DNA of 51,082 nt from Welwitschia mirabilis. Lineage: Eukaryota > Gnetophyta > Gnetopsida > Welwitschiales. Under the pieces are notes generated by a model. The model saw nothing but the letters and a program-made list of their open reading frames with translations, was not told the origin of the DNA and did no database searches. Positions 20,866 through 33,466 of the stretch are shown in pieces; within the stretch, counting starts at the first letter, position 1, and every line of letters begins with the position of its first letter. The stretch spans positions 24,815,481 through 24,866,562 of the forward strand of contig JBOZIK010000001.1 of NCBI GenBank assembly GCA_051453625.1. The letters run 5' to 3'. Both the position numbers and the translations under genes were made by a program.

Positions 20866-21599
20866 TTTTTTAAAGAACTCCATAATTAAGCATGCTAGGC
20901 CTAGAGTAGAATTGGTTTGGTAAACCCTTGGGAACTATAAATTAGGATATAAAACAAAAAAAATAAGAAAGTAAAATTAAAGTAATTAAGACTTTCAACA
21001 TTGAAATAGAGTTATTTAACATCCACTTAACAATTAATAAATGATTAAAAATAATAATAAATAGATAGATAAAATATCATTAAAATGGTAACAAAAACCA
21101 ACAAAAAAATAATATGTAAGGATACAACCTAATTAATGGATACAATTATCAAATATTAATTAATAACTTAATTAGTGGACACAATTAGTAAATAAATAAG
21201 AAATGCATAATTAATAATTAAATATGATTAAATAAGTGAGTAGGTTAGATATATATATATTTTTTTATGATCTAACTTTTGGGCTTCTTAATTTATTTCT
21301 AAGTTGTAAATGAATGCAAAGCTATTAGATCATTTTTCAAGTTTTTCGAATATTAACTTTCATATAAGTAATTGCTTTAAAAAGCAATACCTCTTGTGAC
21401 TACATTGTCAATATTTTACAGAGAAAAAAGAAAAATATTAGTTCAAAGTTTTTTGGAATGTTAAACCTTGTCTTACTTACTTATGGTTGGCTAGCTTAAT
21501 AGAATCACACTATATATACAATTACGAATTGTTCTTGTCATTCCTAAAAACAATAAAATAGAGCTTGTAATTATGAATTGTCTTATCAAATTTAATAGG
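20866..21599. other. AT-rich sequence, nothing recognised
   Basis: TAAT-rich low-complexity DNA near 20960-21240 and a short (TA)n near 21250. No coding signal. Confidence 0.45.
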
Positions 21600-23631
21600 A
21601 TCCATTAAATGTCAAACTCAAGCCTTATTAGCTGATGCTAAAAAACATCTACAAGCCTAGGATGTTTACTTTACCTCTAGTGCTTTGATCAAAGGTAGAT
21701 TAACTTGGTTGTTATTCAGGATGATAACTAAAAAGCTTTTTAAAATTTTTAAAATCAAATGTGGATGAAAATAAAGGCCTCTCTTCTTTGCTTATTAATA
21801 ATTCTTTGATATTTAAGGTGGATGTTATTTTGAATTATATATTAAATTATTTCCCAGTTACCTTTAAAGAAGATGTTTTTCCCCTCAACTTATCTCATCC
21901 AATGCAACTTTCATTCCTAGTGAAATAACTCTAGCTTATAATTCTCTTATAGAAAAGAATATTAATTTTATAGAACTATTAAAAAAACCAAAAAACATGT
22001 TTTAGTTTAGGTAATGGGAAAGCTCTCGGTTTTGATGGTTTTCTAGCTAAATCTTATAAGAGTCATTAGGATGTAATGGAATAGGACTATAGCATGTGAT
22101 TTAAAAAGCTATTTACAAAGGCTCTTTAGGCTCTTATATTAGTTAATGAATCATTTGACTTCTTATGAATTCAAAGATCCTGATCTTGTCACTAATTAGT
22201 GTTCAATTACCTTCCTTAGTTTTTTATATTAAAATTTTAGCCAAATGTTTAGTTATCAAGTTAAAATCGACTTTTCTTGATATTATTGGTAATGAACAAT
22301 CTAACTTTATTAAATTATTACATGAAAGGGAATGTGATGGTTAAAATATTTAGGTCAAAATATGATCTTTATCAAACTTGATTATGCAAAGCCATATAAT
22401 AAAATTTAGTGGAGTTTTATTCTAAAATGTCTGAAAAAGCATGCATTTGGCTAGAAATTTCATCTTGTTACTTATTTATTTAAAAATATCAATACATGTG
22501 TTACAACTAAACATACTATTTTAAAGACTTCTAATAGTAAAAGATTAGTTCAAGAAGAATGTCCATCAACTATGTATCGACTTATTTTAGCAACTAATAT
22601 TTTATATCATGTATTTCACATAGGTAAATAATTAGACCTAATCTAGAGCATTCAAATTTATAATGATTTCAAATATTCTATAGATATACATTCTAGAGAT
22701 GACTTATCCTTTTCTTATTAAAAATGTTAGACTAGTGGTTTTGCCTTTTATCTACCAAATAGATCAATATTACATGCTCTTAAAATTCAAAATAAATTGA
22801 AAGAAATCTTCTATTTTTTATTATTTAGCATTTTCTAATAGCTTTGAATTTGACTTCAGTCATTAATTTAGCCCACAGATATTTTTAAAGTTTTGGCATG
22901 TCCTTTTTATTTTGCTCAATCTCCTCATGATATGTGGAAATGGGGTTTAAATAAAATTCAAAAGAAGGTAGAAAAAGGAAAATCTAAGAAGCATTCACTT
23001 GTAAGAAAATAGGTGACAAGGAAATCTATGGTGGCTTCTACTCAGAATTATTATTCGTCTTATAAAGATCTCTCTTAGCTAGCTCATAAGAGCTAGAGGC
23101 TATTTTAATAATATATATGTGGCTATCATCTAACATCAAAAATAGCTTTGCTAGAATAACTTGGAATTTTGATTTCTTCAAAAAAAAGCATAAGTGGACT
23201 AGATCTTATACAGTGTTTTAATTAGGCTCAGGCTTTATGTCATAAATGGATTTTGTAAATAGTTAATGAATCTAGTCTTGTTAGTTTCTTTACATTTAAA
23301 TAAATTAGCTAATGCTTTTCTTAAACATTAGTTTATTTGAAAAAGTATTCATTCTATAAATTAGATAGCCTTCGCACATAAATTAAAATAGAAGTTACTC
23401 CTGTTTTCCAATGCATTTAGAAGACATAAAAACCTAGCCATTGTTTTATAAATTGATATTATACTTCCACTATTAATGCATTAAGAATTAAATCCTTAAT
23501 GGATTCATACAATAGATGTTCCATTAACATGTACCTATATTTGTTTTCAAGGATAAGGGATTCAATGAACAAATTTGCAAACGTTATATGGCTCAACTAT
23601 TGGAATGTGCCTTGCTTACTTCGACCCAAAG
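21600..23631 (+). pseudogene. LINE (L1-type) reverse transcriptase relic
   Basis: Frames read through stops carry the ordered blocks of a plant non-LTR retrotransposon reverse transcriptase, the enzyme that copies element RNA at a nicked target. GKALGFDGFLAKSYKSH (family: GPDGF/PAEFYK) lies at about 22014-22070, FYKILAKCL-like text near 22222-22250, and IGNEQSNFIK at about 22282-22312. Then come FIKLDYAKPYNKI near 22370-22410, a LATNILYHV block near 22590-22620 and an RDD remnant of the catalytic F/YADD box at about 22694-22702. The post-RT region has KIQKKVEKGKSKKHSLVRK near 22956-23010, QNYYSSYKDLS near 23044-23077, and QALCHKWILQIVNESS-like text near 23230-23275. Many stops make it dead. 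Target duplications and a poly(A) tail were not found; the relic runs to an assembly gap. Confidence 0.8.
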
Positions 23632-24189
23632 NNNNNNNNNNNNNNNNNNNNNNNNNNNNNNNNNNNNNNNNNNNNNNNNNNNNNNNNNNNNNNNNNNNNN
23701 NNNNNNNNNNNNNNNNNNNNNNNNNNNNNNNNNNNNNNNNNNNNNNNNNNNNNNNNNNNNNNNNNNNNNNNNNNNNNNNNNNNNNNNNNNNNNNNNNNNN
23801 NNNNNNNNNNNNNNNNNNNNNNNNNNNNNNNNNNNNNNNNNNNNNNNNNNNNNNNNNNNNNNNNNNNNNNNNNNNNNNNNNNNNNNNNNNNNNNNNNNNN
23901 NNNNNNNNNNNNNNNNNNNNNNNNNNNNNNNNNNNNNNNNNNNNNNNNNNNNNNNNNNNNNNNNNNNNNNNNNNNNNNNNNNNNNNNNNNNNNNNNNNNN
24001 NNNNNNNNNNNNNNNNNNNNNNNNNNNNNNNNNNNNNNNNNNNNNNNNNNNNNNNNNNNNNNNNNNNNNNNNNNNNNNNNNNNNNNNNNNNNNNNNNNNN
24101 NNNNNNNNNNNNNNNNNNNNNNNNNNNNNNNNNNNNNNNNNNNNNNNNNNNNNNNNNNNNNNNNNNNNNNNNNNNNNNNNNNNNNNNNN
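23632..24189. other. Assembly gap (558 N)
   Basis: Run of N. The 20 bases GTGCCTTGCTTACTTCGACC occur at 23607-23626 and again directly after the gap at 24190-24209, so the two contig ends appear to overlap. Confidence 0.95.
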
Positions 24190-24209
24190 GTGCCTTGCTT
24201 ACTTCGACC

Positions 24210-24292
24210 AAAAGTCCACCCCCACCCCCCACCCTCCAACCACCCCCCTCTCCCCCCTCCCCGCGCCCCTGCCCTCCTTCTTCTCCCTTAAA
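24210..24292 (+). repeat. C-rich tract (G-rich on minus strand)
   Basis: Successive runs of three to six C in an otherwise AT-rich region. The minus strand has four or more G runs close together, which allows G-quadruplex folding and would explain failed sequencing at the adjacent gap. Confidence 0.7.
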
Positions 24293-25790
24293 CATAATTT
24301 ATAGCTAATTGATAATGAAAAATACTTGTGAGATTATCTCAAATCAATAGATGAAGCACATTTATTACCCTTTAAAGTTAAAAAAATATTATAACGTTCT
24401 TTGATCTATTCATCTTCCTGCTTCTTAATGTAATCATTGATGAAATGTGGATGATTCAAAACATGTATTTAAACCCTTCCTTTTATTTAATTTGGAAATT
24501 ATTAGCTATTCCTCAAGGAGAGTATTTTCCTTAGTATCTTGTAGATCATGAGCTATTTAAGACTTCATTATGTTATCTATGATTTACTTTAGTAGTTTTT
24601 CCCTCTTATGGTTTAGATAAATTCTTTTTTTACCCCATATTTTTTACAAATGCAAATATGAAGCTTCTATTTAAATGGAAGTGCCTAAGCTTATGCAAGG
24701 TTTTAAGCTACATTAAAAAGAGATTTTCTTTGATGATGTTGTTTCATCTATGTCCTCTTTACATTTTTTTATAAAAATGTGTTTGTCCCATTATTTTATA
24801 TCAAATGTGGTAACATCATTTGATTTATTTGTACATACAAAATTTACTCATATAGATTTTCTATTTTTCCTTTTCTTTTTTTATTGCTAAGAAGGCTCAT
24901 GTTCTTTATGATATTATTTTCCAAGTTAGATCATAGGTAGAAAAGGTCTATTTGAAGGTTAAGTATCTCCTACAAATTTTTCACAAGAGGTGGATGATCC
25001 TTTGATTTTCTATTGGCATATATCTCATTACTCCTCATTATTCTAAGTATTAGTCCTTTTCATGTTTTAATCTATGAGCGCTTCTAGGATTTTATCCCCA
25101 ACTATATTATTTTATGATATATGTAGACTTGACTTTGTTGATCTTAATATAGAACCTTTTATTTGGGGTTCAACATCCTTTATCCCCTTTCAATATGAAA
25201 AAATAACATCCATGAGTAATATAAGAGTCTATAGAAAAATCTAATGTAAAAGGCATATGAAAAAAGGTCAAAGTGATATGAAATAAGAAAGAAAATGTGG
25301 CTTTGAAAAAGATCAGCAAATAGACAAAAATAAATTTTTATGTAAGAAATTAAGGCTTAAAAAAACATTTTTGAAAAAGATAAGATATGAAAATAATATT
25401 TTTCTTCTAAATTTTTAATATTTTTAAACTTTTACATAATAAGTCTAAATATTTTCAACATCCATATGATAGTATAAGCAGATATGAAAGCAAAGGTATA
25501 ATTATTTCAAACTTTCATTTATAGTGGGATCTTTAAATCCAAAAATACCTTTCCATCTCAAAGCCCACAAATATACCATCATCCCCATCCACCTTGACAA
25601 GAAGGAGAGGAATTCCTAATGGGTTAAATAAATAAAGAAGACCTCATATAAGGGTTGCTTATAAAAAAATATTAATATCAAACTATGGTTTTAGTGATTG
25701 TTCCTCCCTCAATAATTATAAGCTATGATAATTACTCAAATGAATGATTCAATTACATCTAGGGCCTTATAGTGGGCTAAGTAGGGCATC
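24293..25790. other. AT-rich sequence, perhaps LINE 3' part
   Basis: Between 24480 and 25100 plus frames give weakly protein-like text (LFKWKCLSLCKVL near 24670-24710) in the place where the LINE C-terminal region should be. I cannot confirm it. 25200-25790 holds nothing recognisable. Confidence 0.3.
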
Positions 25791-25857
25791 TAAATATTCA
25801 TACCCATAACCTCTTAAATGGAGAATGAATGTCTTACCAATTAAACTACCACCCCAT
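25791..25857 (-). mobile_element. tRNA-like SINE head or tRNA pseudogene
   Basis: On the minus strand an A box TAGTTTAATTGG at 25837-25848 and a decayed B box GGTATGAATATT at 25792-25803 are 34 bases apart, the spacing in tRNA genes. A D-arm (GTTT paired with AGAC) can be drawn. The 5' end GGGGTGG does not pair with the sequence after the T-arm, so there is no acceptor stem and no working tRNA. The body of a SINE could extend to lower coordinates. Confidence 0.55.
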
Positions 25858-27929
25858 TAGCACTTATTATACTTAGTGAGTAGACTTATTGTGTTACATG
25901 AGATAGCATTTCTTATTGGTAATATATTATATATAACATTTGTAACTAATATAAGGTTATGAAAATTGTTATTTGTAACTCTATCTATTTTTAGCATAGA
26001 TGATGTTTTTTTTTAAACTTTGCAAAAAAAATTATTTAATGCTAAATGATCAGATGGCATGGATGAGAATTTCATAATAAGACATGATTTAAAAAGCCAT
26101 ATGTTACTTTTATTGCAACCTATATATTATCTATTTAACTTATTCCTAAAATCTAGGGATGCATATTTGTCTATAAATAGATGTCCTTAGAAAATCATAT
26201 GTTATTCCAACTTAGATTGGAAATCTTTTAGTTGAGATACTCTCATTTAGTATGGATGTAGTTACCACCACACATATATATCTAATATAAAAAAATCTTT
26301 AGGTGATATTTTCCCCTTTTGTTAATTAAATTTTGAGGTATCTTAGGATCTTATTATTATTCTATTTTATGATTATGATTATGAATATAGTAATAATATT
26401 ACGTAATAGGTTTAACCTTGTATATAGTTAGAATCTTAACATAAGTCTATGCTCATTATAGGCCTATATGATTGCATTGATGAGAATAGATTCTATATCA
26501 TGACAACGGGGTTGGTAATGTTGGTACACATTTAGTGATAATTATGGTAAAGAGATATATTATGGTAATAATATGATATTTTGCATTGACCATTGGTTTT
26601 ATAGTTGCAGTGGTGAGAATATGCTTTCACACATCACATAGAATGTTATCAAAATATGATGATACATAATGGAATATATACTACTAAAGTTTATAAAATT
26701 ATTTGTTATTTTAACTTAGTACAAAAATGTTTTTTTAGATCCTATTTTTAATAGAGAAAAATAAATGCCATTACCTATCTATATTGCATGTACATTCATT
26801 AGCTTATTCTTTTCTATTTTCTCATATTATATTATATATGTTCACTCCTTAACCGAAATGTGACCTTATATTGGAGTTGGAATATGGATAATATTAATTC
26901 CTACATATCATAGTTAAAAACCTTTGTAAAAGGTCCAACACTACATTGTTATATAATAACGACAATACAATGACTATGTTGATATTATTCTCCTTTATGT
27001 GTAAAATTATGGATGTATTTATTATGATAATCATAATACTTATACTATGAAAATTAGTGAAAAATATTAGTTAAAAATTTTACTTGTAATCCTAATACAT
27101 ATCTCATTGTTATAGTTCTTATATTATATTTCGTTAATGGAATTTAGTAAAAATAATTAGTGAATCTCATTCTTTAAATATAATTATTGTAATTGGCTTA
27201 TAAAATAATAATTCAATAAAAATCTTAGTAAACCTTATAAATAGAGTGAGTATGTAACATTGTCTGATTAATTCTTGCTGATCATGTGATGACTCTTTTT
27301 CTCTCTTAATCCTTCTACTTCATTAATAGTTGAATGTGATTATTATAACAATGCGATATTTTACACCAGATAAATCTTTAACCCTTCCTCCTCTTAGTAG
27401 TACTACCAAATGTTTTTGTAAATTATGGCCAATACCAGGTATATAAGCAGTGCTTTCAAATCTGGAGGTTTCAAGAGAAAAATTTAAATTATATGAATTC
27501 TAATGTTTGAGTTATGGTAGTTTAATAAATTTAAGATACATTAGGAAGTTCAAGTTGACATGTATCTCAAAAACTATTCCAACTACCTTAATATTGTTTT
27601 AGTAACATATCATGATAATCTTCTCCTCAAATTTAAAATGATCAAGATCAAAATTCCAACCAAGATATCAAAAAAATAACACTATATTCATATAATTTTA
27701 GCCAAAACATTTAATATAATAAAGGAATTCAACAAGTAGTTGGAATTTTGAATTAAAAAAATGAAGCAAAGAAAAACAACATTGATGGAGTTTAGTTTAA
27801 AAACATAGTATTTCCTCTCAATTTGAGTGAAGTCTTGTCAACAAGAATAGAATTAGAAAATATTCATAACAAATGATAAAAAGGTGAAACCACATTCACA
27901 TTAATGGAAGCACAAGCATAAATATCTCT
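25858..27929. other. AT-rich sequence, nothing recognised
   Basis: No frames of note. Related text recurs locally (AAAATCATATGTTATTCCAAC near 26190-26210 and a similar string near 26697), suggesting old internal duplications that I cannot delimit. Confidence 0.35.
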
Positions 27930-27995
27930 AAAAGAGGGAAAGGAAAAAAGAAAAAAGAAAGAAAGGAGGGAGGAGAAAGGGGGGTGAGAGGGAGG

Positions 27996-28036
<41 letters not shown>
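27930..28036 (+). repeat. Polypurine tract ending in a (GA)n microsatellite
   Basis: About 105 bases with essentially only A and G (one T near 27985): A/G-mixed to 27998, then an uninterrupted (GA)n to about 28035. Long mirror-type purine tracts can form triplex (H-DNA). The 60-codon minus frame over it is a repeat artefact. Confidence 0.85.
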
Positions 28037-28039
<3 letters not shown>

Positions 28040-29719
28040 ACCCCATAGAAGTAGAGAAGAAATTAGTAGAATAATGGATTAAACTTTTAGAAATGAAACC
28101 TGGTGTTATCTAATGAAGTAAAAGAGAACCTCACTAAATATAAGAGATTAAGTAAAATCTTTGATAACTTAACTATTTATGTATCTTTATCATAAAATAC
28201 AAGTGATGCATCCTTATGTAAAGTACTTGAAAGGTCCATGTAATAAGTAGAAGAAAATATGATTATTTAACTTAGCCTATTTGGCTAAAAATATGATATG
28301 TATGTTCCAACATAAAATGATTTTTCAAGTGCAATGATTTAAGATTATCAACAATATTAATTATTATTAAGAAAAATGAATTCTGCAAGCATTATTGGAT
28401 TTGGATGGCTAGTGTTAGCATAATGCTTTTATACATTTATAATTAATTAGCAACCATCAATAGCTTCAACCACAACGACAATATCCTTGATTAATGGTTC
28501 TATAGTATACCTGAGGCTATTATTCAAGATGTCTGAATTCAAATGAATTAAGGTAATCAAGTTTTAAATTTTGTAGTCCTTGGAATATAGAATAATAATT
28601 TTATTATAATTCTAAGATAACCATTATAGCAATGGTAGATTTTGTAATTCATTGTTATGTTAACGTATTGCATTTCATGTTCAAAAATATGATACTTCAA
28701 AGTAATAAATTCGATTCCTTAGATCCAAAAGGGAAAGAAAATGCAATTAATAAGAAAGGTACATATAAACTTATCAATCTGTACTAATTTTCTCCAGGTC
28801 CACGGTACTTATTTTATAAGGGAATTCCCATAAACTTCTAGAAATTGATGAAAGAATTGATTTTTAACAACGTTCTATGGAGACATGCATTTTACATGTT
28901 TTAACTCCTCATGCCTTTTTATCATCTTAGTATGGATATTTATTAAATTTTTTTTATGAAATTACCTCAACTTTCCAAGTTTCTAAAATATATTATTTAC
29001 ACTACTTTGTAGGTTAACTTGAACATGATAATAAATTTCTAACTTTAGATGTCATAAAGCCCACTTAGGACTACATCAAGAATATTTATAATTATATTAT
29101 GATAATACACTTCATTAGCTAAGTAATCCTTCAAAGCTAGAAGTTGATCTTGTAGTAAATAATTCATATTCATTCACAAACTAGAGTTAGATAACCCAAG
29201 CATATATTTTTTTAAAATAAATAGTTCTAACATGGCCTTAATAGCATAAGTCATGCTTTTTAGTTAGAAGAAATTACTTTATAGTGATTACACATAATTT
29301 TTGGTGTGCATACATTACATGGATGTATATACTCATGCCCTTCTTATAGAAAAAGATATGAATCAATCAAATAATTGACTCATTTTTTGTATTGATTCTT
29401 AAAGCTCCATGGCCATTTAAGCCCTTTAGGATAGGGGTCTAGTCATTTGACATCTGAAGTTACAGATGCACTAACCTAGTACTATTATGACATTGTTGTA
29501 GCAATTAATAATATTCAAGTGTAAAGGAAATTAATGTTTAATAGTGATTTCTATGCTCAATAGTTTTCCTTATTATCAATGTTTATCCACATAGTTCTAT
29601 GTTTCGTTTCTTTTCTAATTAATGCATTTCATATTTAGTAAGCTATGTTATCTTTTATGTTAGTGGATATTTTTAGTTGAAATAAGTTATAACCATCACA
29701 TAATTGTTATGAACTTTCA
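28037..29719. other. AT-rich sequence, nothing recognised
   Basis: No coding signal, RNA gene or known repeat motif. Confidence 0.4.
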
Positions 29720-29945
29720 TAAATAGAGAATATCAATGAATGTTAGTAATTAGTTAGTAATAATATATATTAAGTATATCTATAGTGACCCTTTGCTAAG
29801 GTTACATCATATACATACATACATATTGGCATCATTCTAATAATTGGTATCTAACATGGAATACGATGTCAACTGATTATGTGGTATCTTATAGTATCAT
29901 GTTGCTAATCCTACTTGTACTACCCTTATTCTGATAAGATGGTAT
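29720..29945 (+). repeat. Dispersed repeat, copy 1 (LTR/PBS-like)
   Basis: Contains GAATGTTAGTAATTAG, then CCTTTGCTAAGGT, a CATA microsatellite and, after about 90 bp, GCTAATCCTACTTGTACT. The same order recurs at 43020-43830. TTGGTATCTAACATGG at 29844-29859 resembles the initiator-Met-type primer-binding site of Ty1/copia elements (TGGTATCAGAGC), so this may be the inner end of a copia 5' LTR. Confidence 0.45.
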
Positions 29946-31086
29946 CATAGCCACTCTACTATCAAGAATAGCCTTTATTATAAAATGATCCTTAAAATCC
30001 TGAGTTTAATGATAATACTATCACCCATATTGAAAGCCATTATTTTTTAATTCTTGAGATAATATAATGATACACATCAACCTATGAAATGATGCCTTTA
30101 GGTTATTCTATCCAATAGTATAGAATAGGTTTAGTGTATATTTGATCGACTATAGAGTTAATAGGGCTGTTCTTTAGACTAATGAAGTGGAGAAATCATT
30201 CAATGCAAAATTAGTGAGTTATGTGTATTTAGATGGATGAAATGTTATATATTGGCGGTTACCTAATGGTTAAAGGAACTTTCACATTAGCATTAAGTTG
30301 TAAAGTCATTTGGAGATTTCCTTGTAATTTCTTTCTACATCCTTTTCATTGTTTTTCAAAGGATTTTTTTGTTAAAGATTGAAATTCATAAAACCTCATG
30401 AGTTTTTGCTTTAATAAAATAGAGATAGTTAGAAAGTATTAGTCTACTCTAGGTCTCTTTATCCTACCCTCCTCTACTTTGAAATAAAGGCTAAGTATAG
30501 TACCAATCCCTATCGGTATATCTATTACTAATAACCTCGAGTTTAGTCTTAGTTTTAAAGACAGAGAATGGATTGCTTCTCTAAAAAGCTTAAAACTATA
30601 TAAATACTATCATCTACCAACTGATAAAATGTATAAGATACTAATGTGATTTACCCATAGAACCTACATTAACATAACCATTATTATATTCACTAAAGCA
30701 AGTTTTAAGGAGTTCCATTGATAGTGGAAGTAATCAAGGGTAGGATTTATGATTTTTGTTTTTTTACTAATTTAACTCCTTTAGCTCAAAATTAAGATTC
30801 TAGACATGATAAAGATAAATATTATAAATATTTCTATCAAAGAGTATTTAACTCAAACATGAAAGAACATGATCAAGTAGAGAAAATTTTCTTTAGATTT
30901 ATTAAAAGAACCATTTAATGTGACACTAGCTATTATAAATCAAAGAACTATTTCAAGTGATGAAATAATATTTGTGCCATGATCCAAGCATTGATATTTA
31001 CTACAGGTGATCAGGATAAGGAGGGTATAACTTGGACTAAAATGATCTTAATTAATCTTCATGATAACATTAAAAGTATTCAAAAG
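29946..31086. other. AT-rich sequence, nothing recognised
   Basis: No family motif. Parts of 30480-31000 look coding-like if stops are ignored. Confidence 0.3.
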
Positions 31087-31760
31087 TAAGGCATTGATCC
31101 ATAGAAAGGAGATAGAAGCTACTTCTACTACAACATAGTATGATGGCTGCATTGGTATATTTGTAAAAGACTATAGTAGAATAGATGAAATAGATGATTA
31201 ACTATCAAAGGTTCTTAGACATAGTTAGGTTAGCTTTTGATTCTAGTTGAGATTTTAGTGGTTTTGTACCTATTCTAACCTCCATAGTGAAGAGGTTTTA
31301 CAAGACTCTTCATAACTAGAGAAACTTACTTTCATTTGGTCATCTAATTAGTGTACTACTACTTAGCCATTCATGTATCATGGATAATAGCCTCATTTAT
31401 CTCAGCCATTTGAATTCTATAATATAAAACTAGATTATGAAGTAAAATCCAAAAGATAAGAAATTTTATTGAAAAGATCCCCAAAAGAAGAACCCACATT
31501 AATTGATCTAGCTTTATTTAGGATTATTAATATAGAAAAATAGATCTATGAATGTGTAGATAATATTATATAAAAATCCCATCTTTTTAATACCACTAAT
31601 CATTATGATCTCAAGAATTGGAAAATCCCTTTTGTTTCATTGATTGGTTCCTAGGATAATAAGGTGAACTTAAGAATAAAATCCATATCCTAGTTAAAGT
31701 AAAATGAAGATCTGATTGTCATTGAGATAAAGAAAATAAAGGATTTCTTTTATGCCTCAT
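31087..31760 (+). pseudogene. Degenerate coding-like frame, unknown family
   Basis: One plus frame from 31087 gives protein-like text for about 220 codons if stops, most of which could derive from Gln codons, are read through: ALIHRKEIEATSTTTQYDG near its start and NHYDLKNWKIPFVSLIGS near 31602-31655. It resembles no domain I know. Its position behind a copia-like primer site (29845) suggests a retroelement gag, which is inference only. Confidence 0.3.
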
Positions 31761-32585
31761 AGTTCAAGTTTTGATGATATAACACTAAGGTTTTTATTAG
31801 AACAATACACTCAATATATTTTATTATTCTTGTACTTAAGAAAGTATAGAGAAGATATTTATGAGCTAAAGCCTACATGAAACTTCCTTAAAAAGACTTT
31901 AAAGAAGAAATAAAAGGAAGTAAGAAATCTAGCTTTCACATCCTTGGTATGAAAGATTAATAAGTTTAAAGTAAAGATCTCCCATGCTTGAAACTAGGAA
32001 ATTAAGGAATTTAAAAAGAAATTGTAGGATAAATATGCTAAGAAAAACTGAAGTCTCTTAGTTCCAATGAGAGAATAATAAAATAAGGCCATTGTTTAAA
32101 ATTAATAATGAAAAACTATCATTCTTAATTTAAAATGCACAATTAAATAGTTAGATAATGAGAAGGCAATGCAAATTCATGATATCATGATAAAAATAGT
32201 AGGTAAATTTGGTGCAACAACTCAACCATCGATACTAGTTATTGAATCTCTTACTATTAACACTAGCAGAACCAATGAAAACTTTAAATAAGAGTCTCTT
32301 ATGGAATTATTAAAGTAAAGATGTATTTCATATATCTTTTTGTAAGGAACACCTTTTGTGCCATAGGTTTAATAAGGATCTATGTAATCCTTAAAGTGTT
32401 AACTTCTTCTGTGCCCCTCCCCCCTCCCTCAAACCAAAAAAAAGTGCTATACATAAAATAATGAAAAATTATTATTTAAGCATCTTTTAGTAATGTTTCA
32501 TGAAGATTATTTTATGCAATGATAATAAAGTATAATAGTATGATCTAATTAATTAAGTGATATAAGTGATTTTGTGACAATCATA
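31761..32585. other. AT-rich sequence, nothing recognised
   Basis: No gene or repeat motif. A short C-rich stretch lies near 32414-32430. TCATA at 32581-32585 abuts the gypsy LTR. Confidence 0.35.
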
Positions 32586-33366
32586 TGTTGGTATTCTTAC
32601 AATGTGTATTTGTGCTTATAATTCCAATATTTTAAAGATAGAATTTAACTTACAACATCTAAAAAGCTAATAATATAATTGCATACAATAGACATTTGTA
32701 TAATGGAATTAACCCAAATTTCATACACTTAGAGAAGACTTTTAAAAGAGAATTTGAAAAATTGCTTTCATAAAGAGAAGAATAATATATTTTGGATTTT
32801 GCTTTACAAGAATTAAAATTAAACAATACAAGGATGAAGATGAAATGCAATGAAATGGAGTGAAATGTAGAATGAATGCAATTATAATGTAATTAATTAA
32901 CTAAATTTTTAATCTACTATTACTATATTGATCCTTATAACATATTTCAATTACAAATTCATGTTAAGACAAGCTATAAGAAATAACAATTAAGCATTTA
33001 AAAATAGTTTTAATTTAATCAATATATTTATTAATAAAATTGAAGTACATCCACTTACACTAACTCCTTAATGGAAGATTCACTGCCTAACACCAAGGCA
33101 GTCCTTCTCACAAGTAGGATGGATCTCCTTGTCTCTAATAATCTCTAATACTCACAAAAATGTAGATGAAAAAAGATGATTTTGGATAGCATCTAAAAGG
33201 GTCTATTTATAAGTTGGAATGAATGGTTGTAGGTTGTTAAGGAGTGTAAAATAAAGAGGTTCAAGTTAAATATATCCTTTTATAACAATTTAATTAACTT
33301 TACAAATGATTTTGACTATTGTCTCTCGTGTTGTTTCAACTACATAGAGGATGACAAACTGATGCT
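32586..33366 (-). repeat. Ty3/gypsy LTR, copy A (cut by gap)
   Basis: Starts TGTTGG at 32586 and aligns with 33467-34370 (copy B) and 41173-42130 (copy C). Shared landmarks include GTGTATTTGTGCTT, ATAATTGCA, CACTTAGAGAAGACTT and CCTAACACCAAGG near 33087-33100. It ends inside the LTR at GAGGATGACAAACTGATGCT where the gap begins. Orientation is taken from the gag-pol frames to its right. Confidence 0.75.
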
Positions 33367-33466
33367 NNNNNNNNNNNNNNNNNNNNNNNNNNNNNNNNNN
33401 NNNNNNNNNNNNNNNNNNNNNNNNNNNNNNNNNNNNNNNNNNNNNNNNNNNNNNNNNNNNNNNNNN
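33367..33466. other. Assembly gap (100 N, placeholder)
   Basis: Exactly 100 N, the usual value for a gap of unknown size. It lies between the end of LTR copy A and the start of copy B. Confidence 0.95.

Noticed and set aside
23499-24308. Long open frames across runs of N (also at 33336, 34299-35340, 43082-43852, 45104-45865, 48482-49498)
   Set aside because: The length comes from N, which holds no stops; the real sequence at their ends is repeat or microsatellite.
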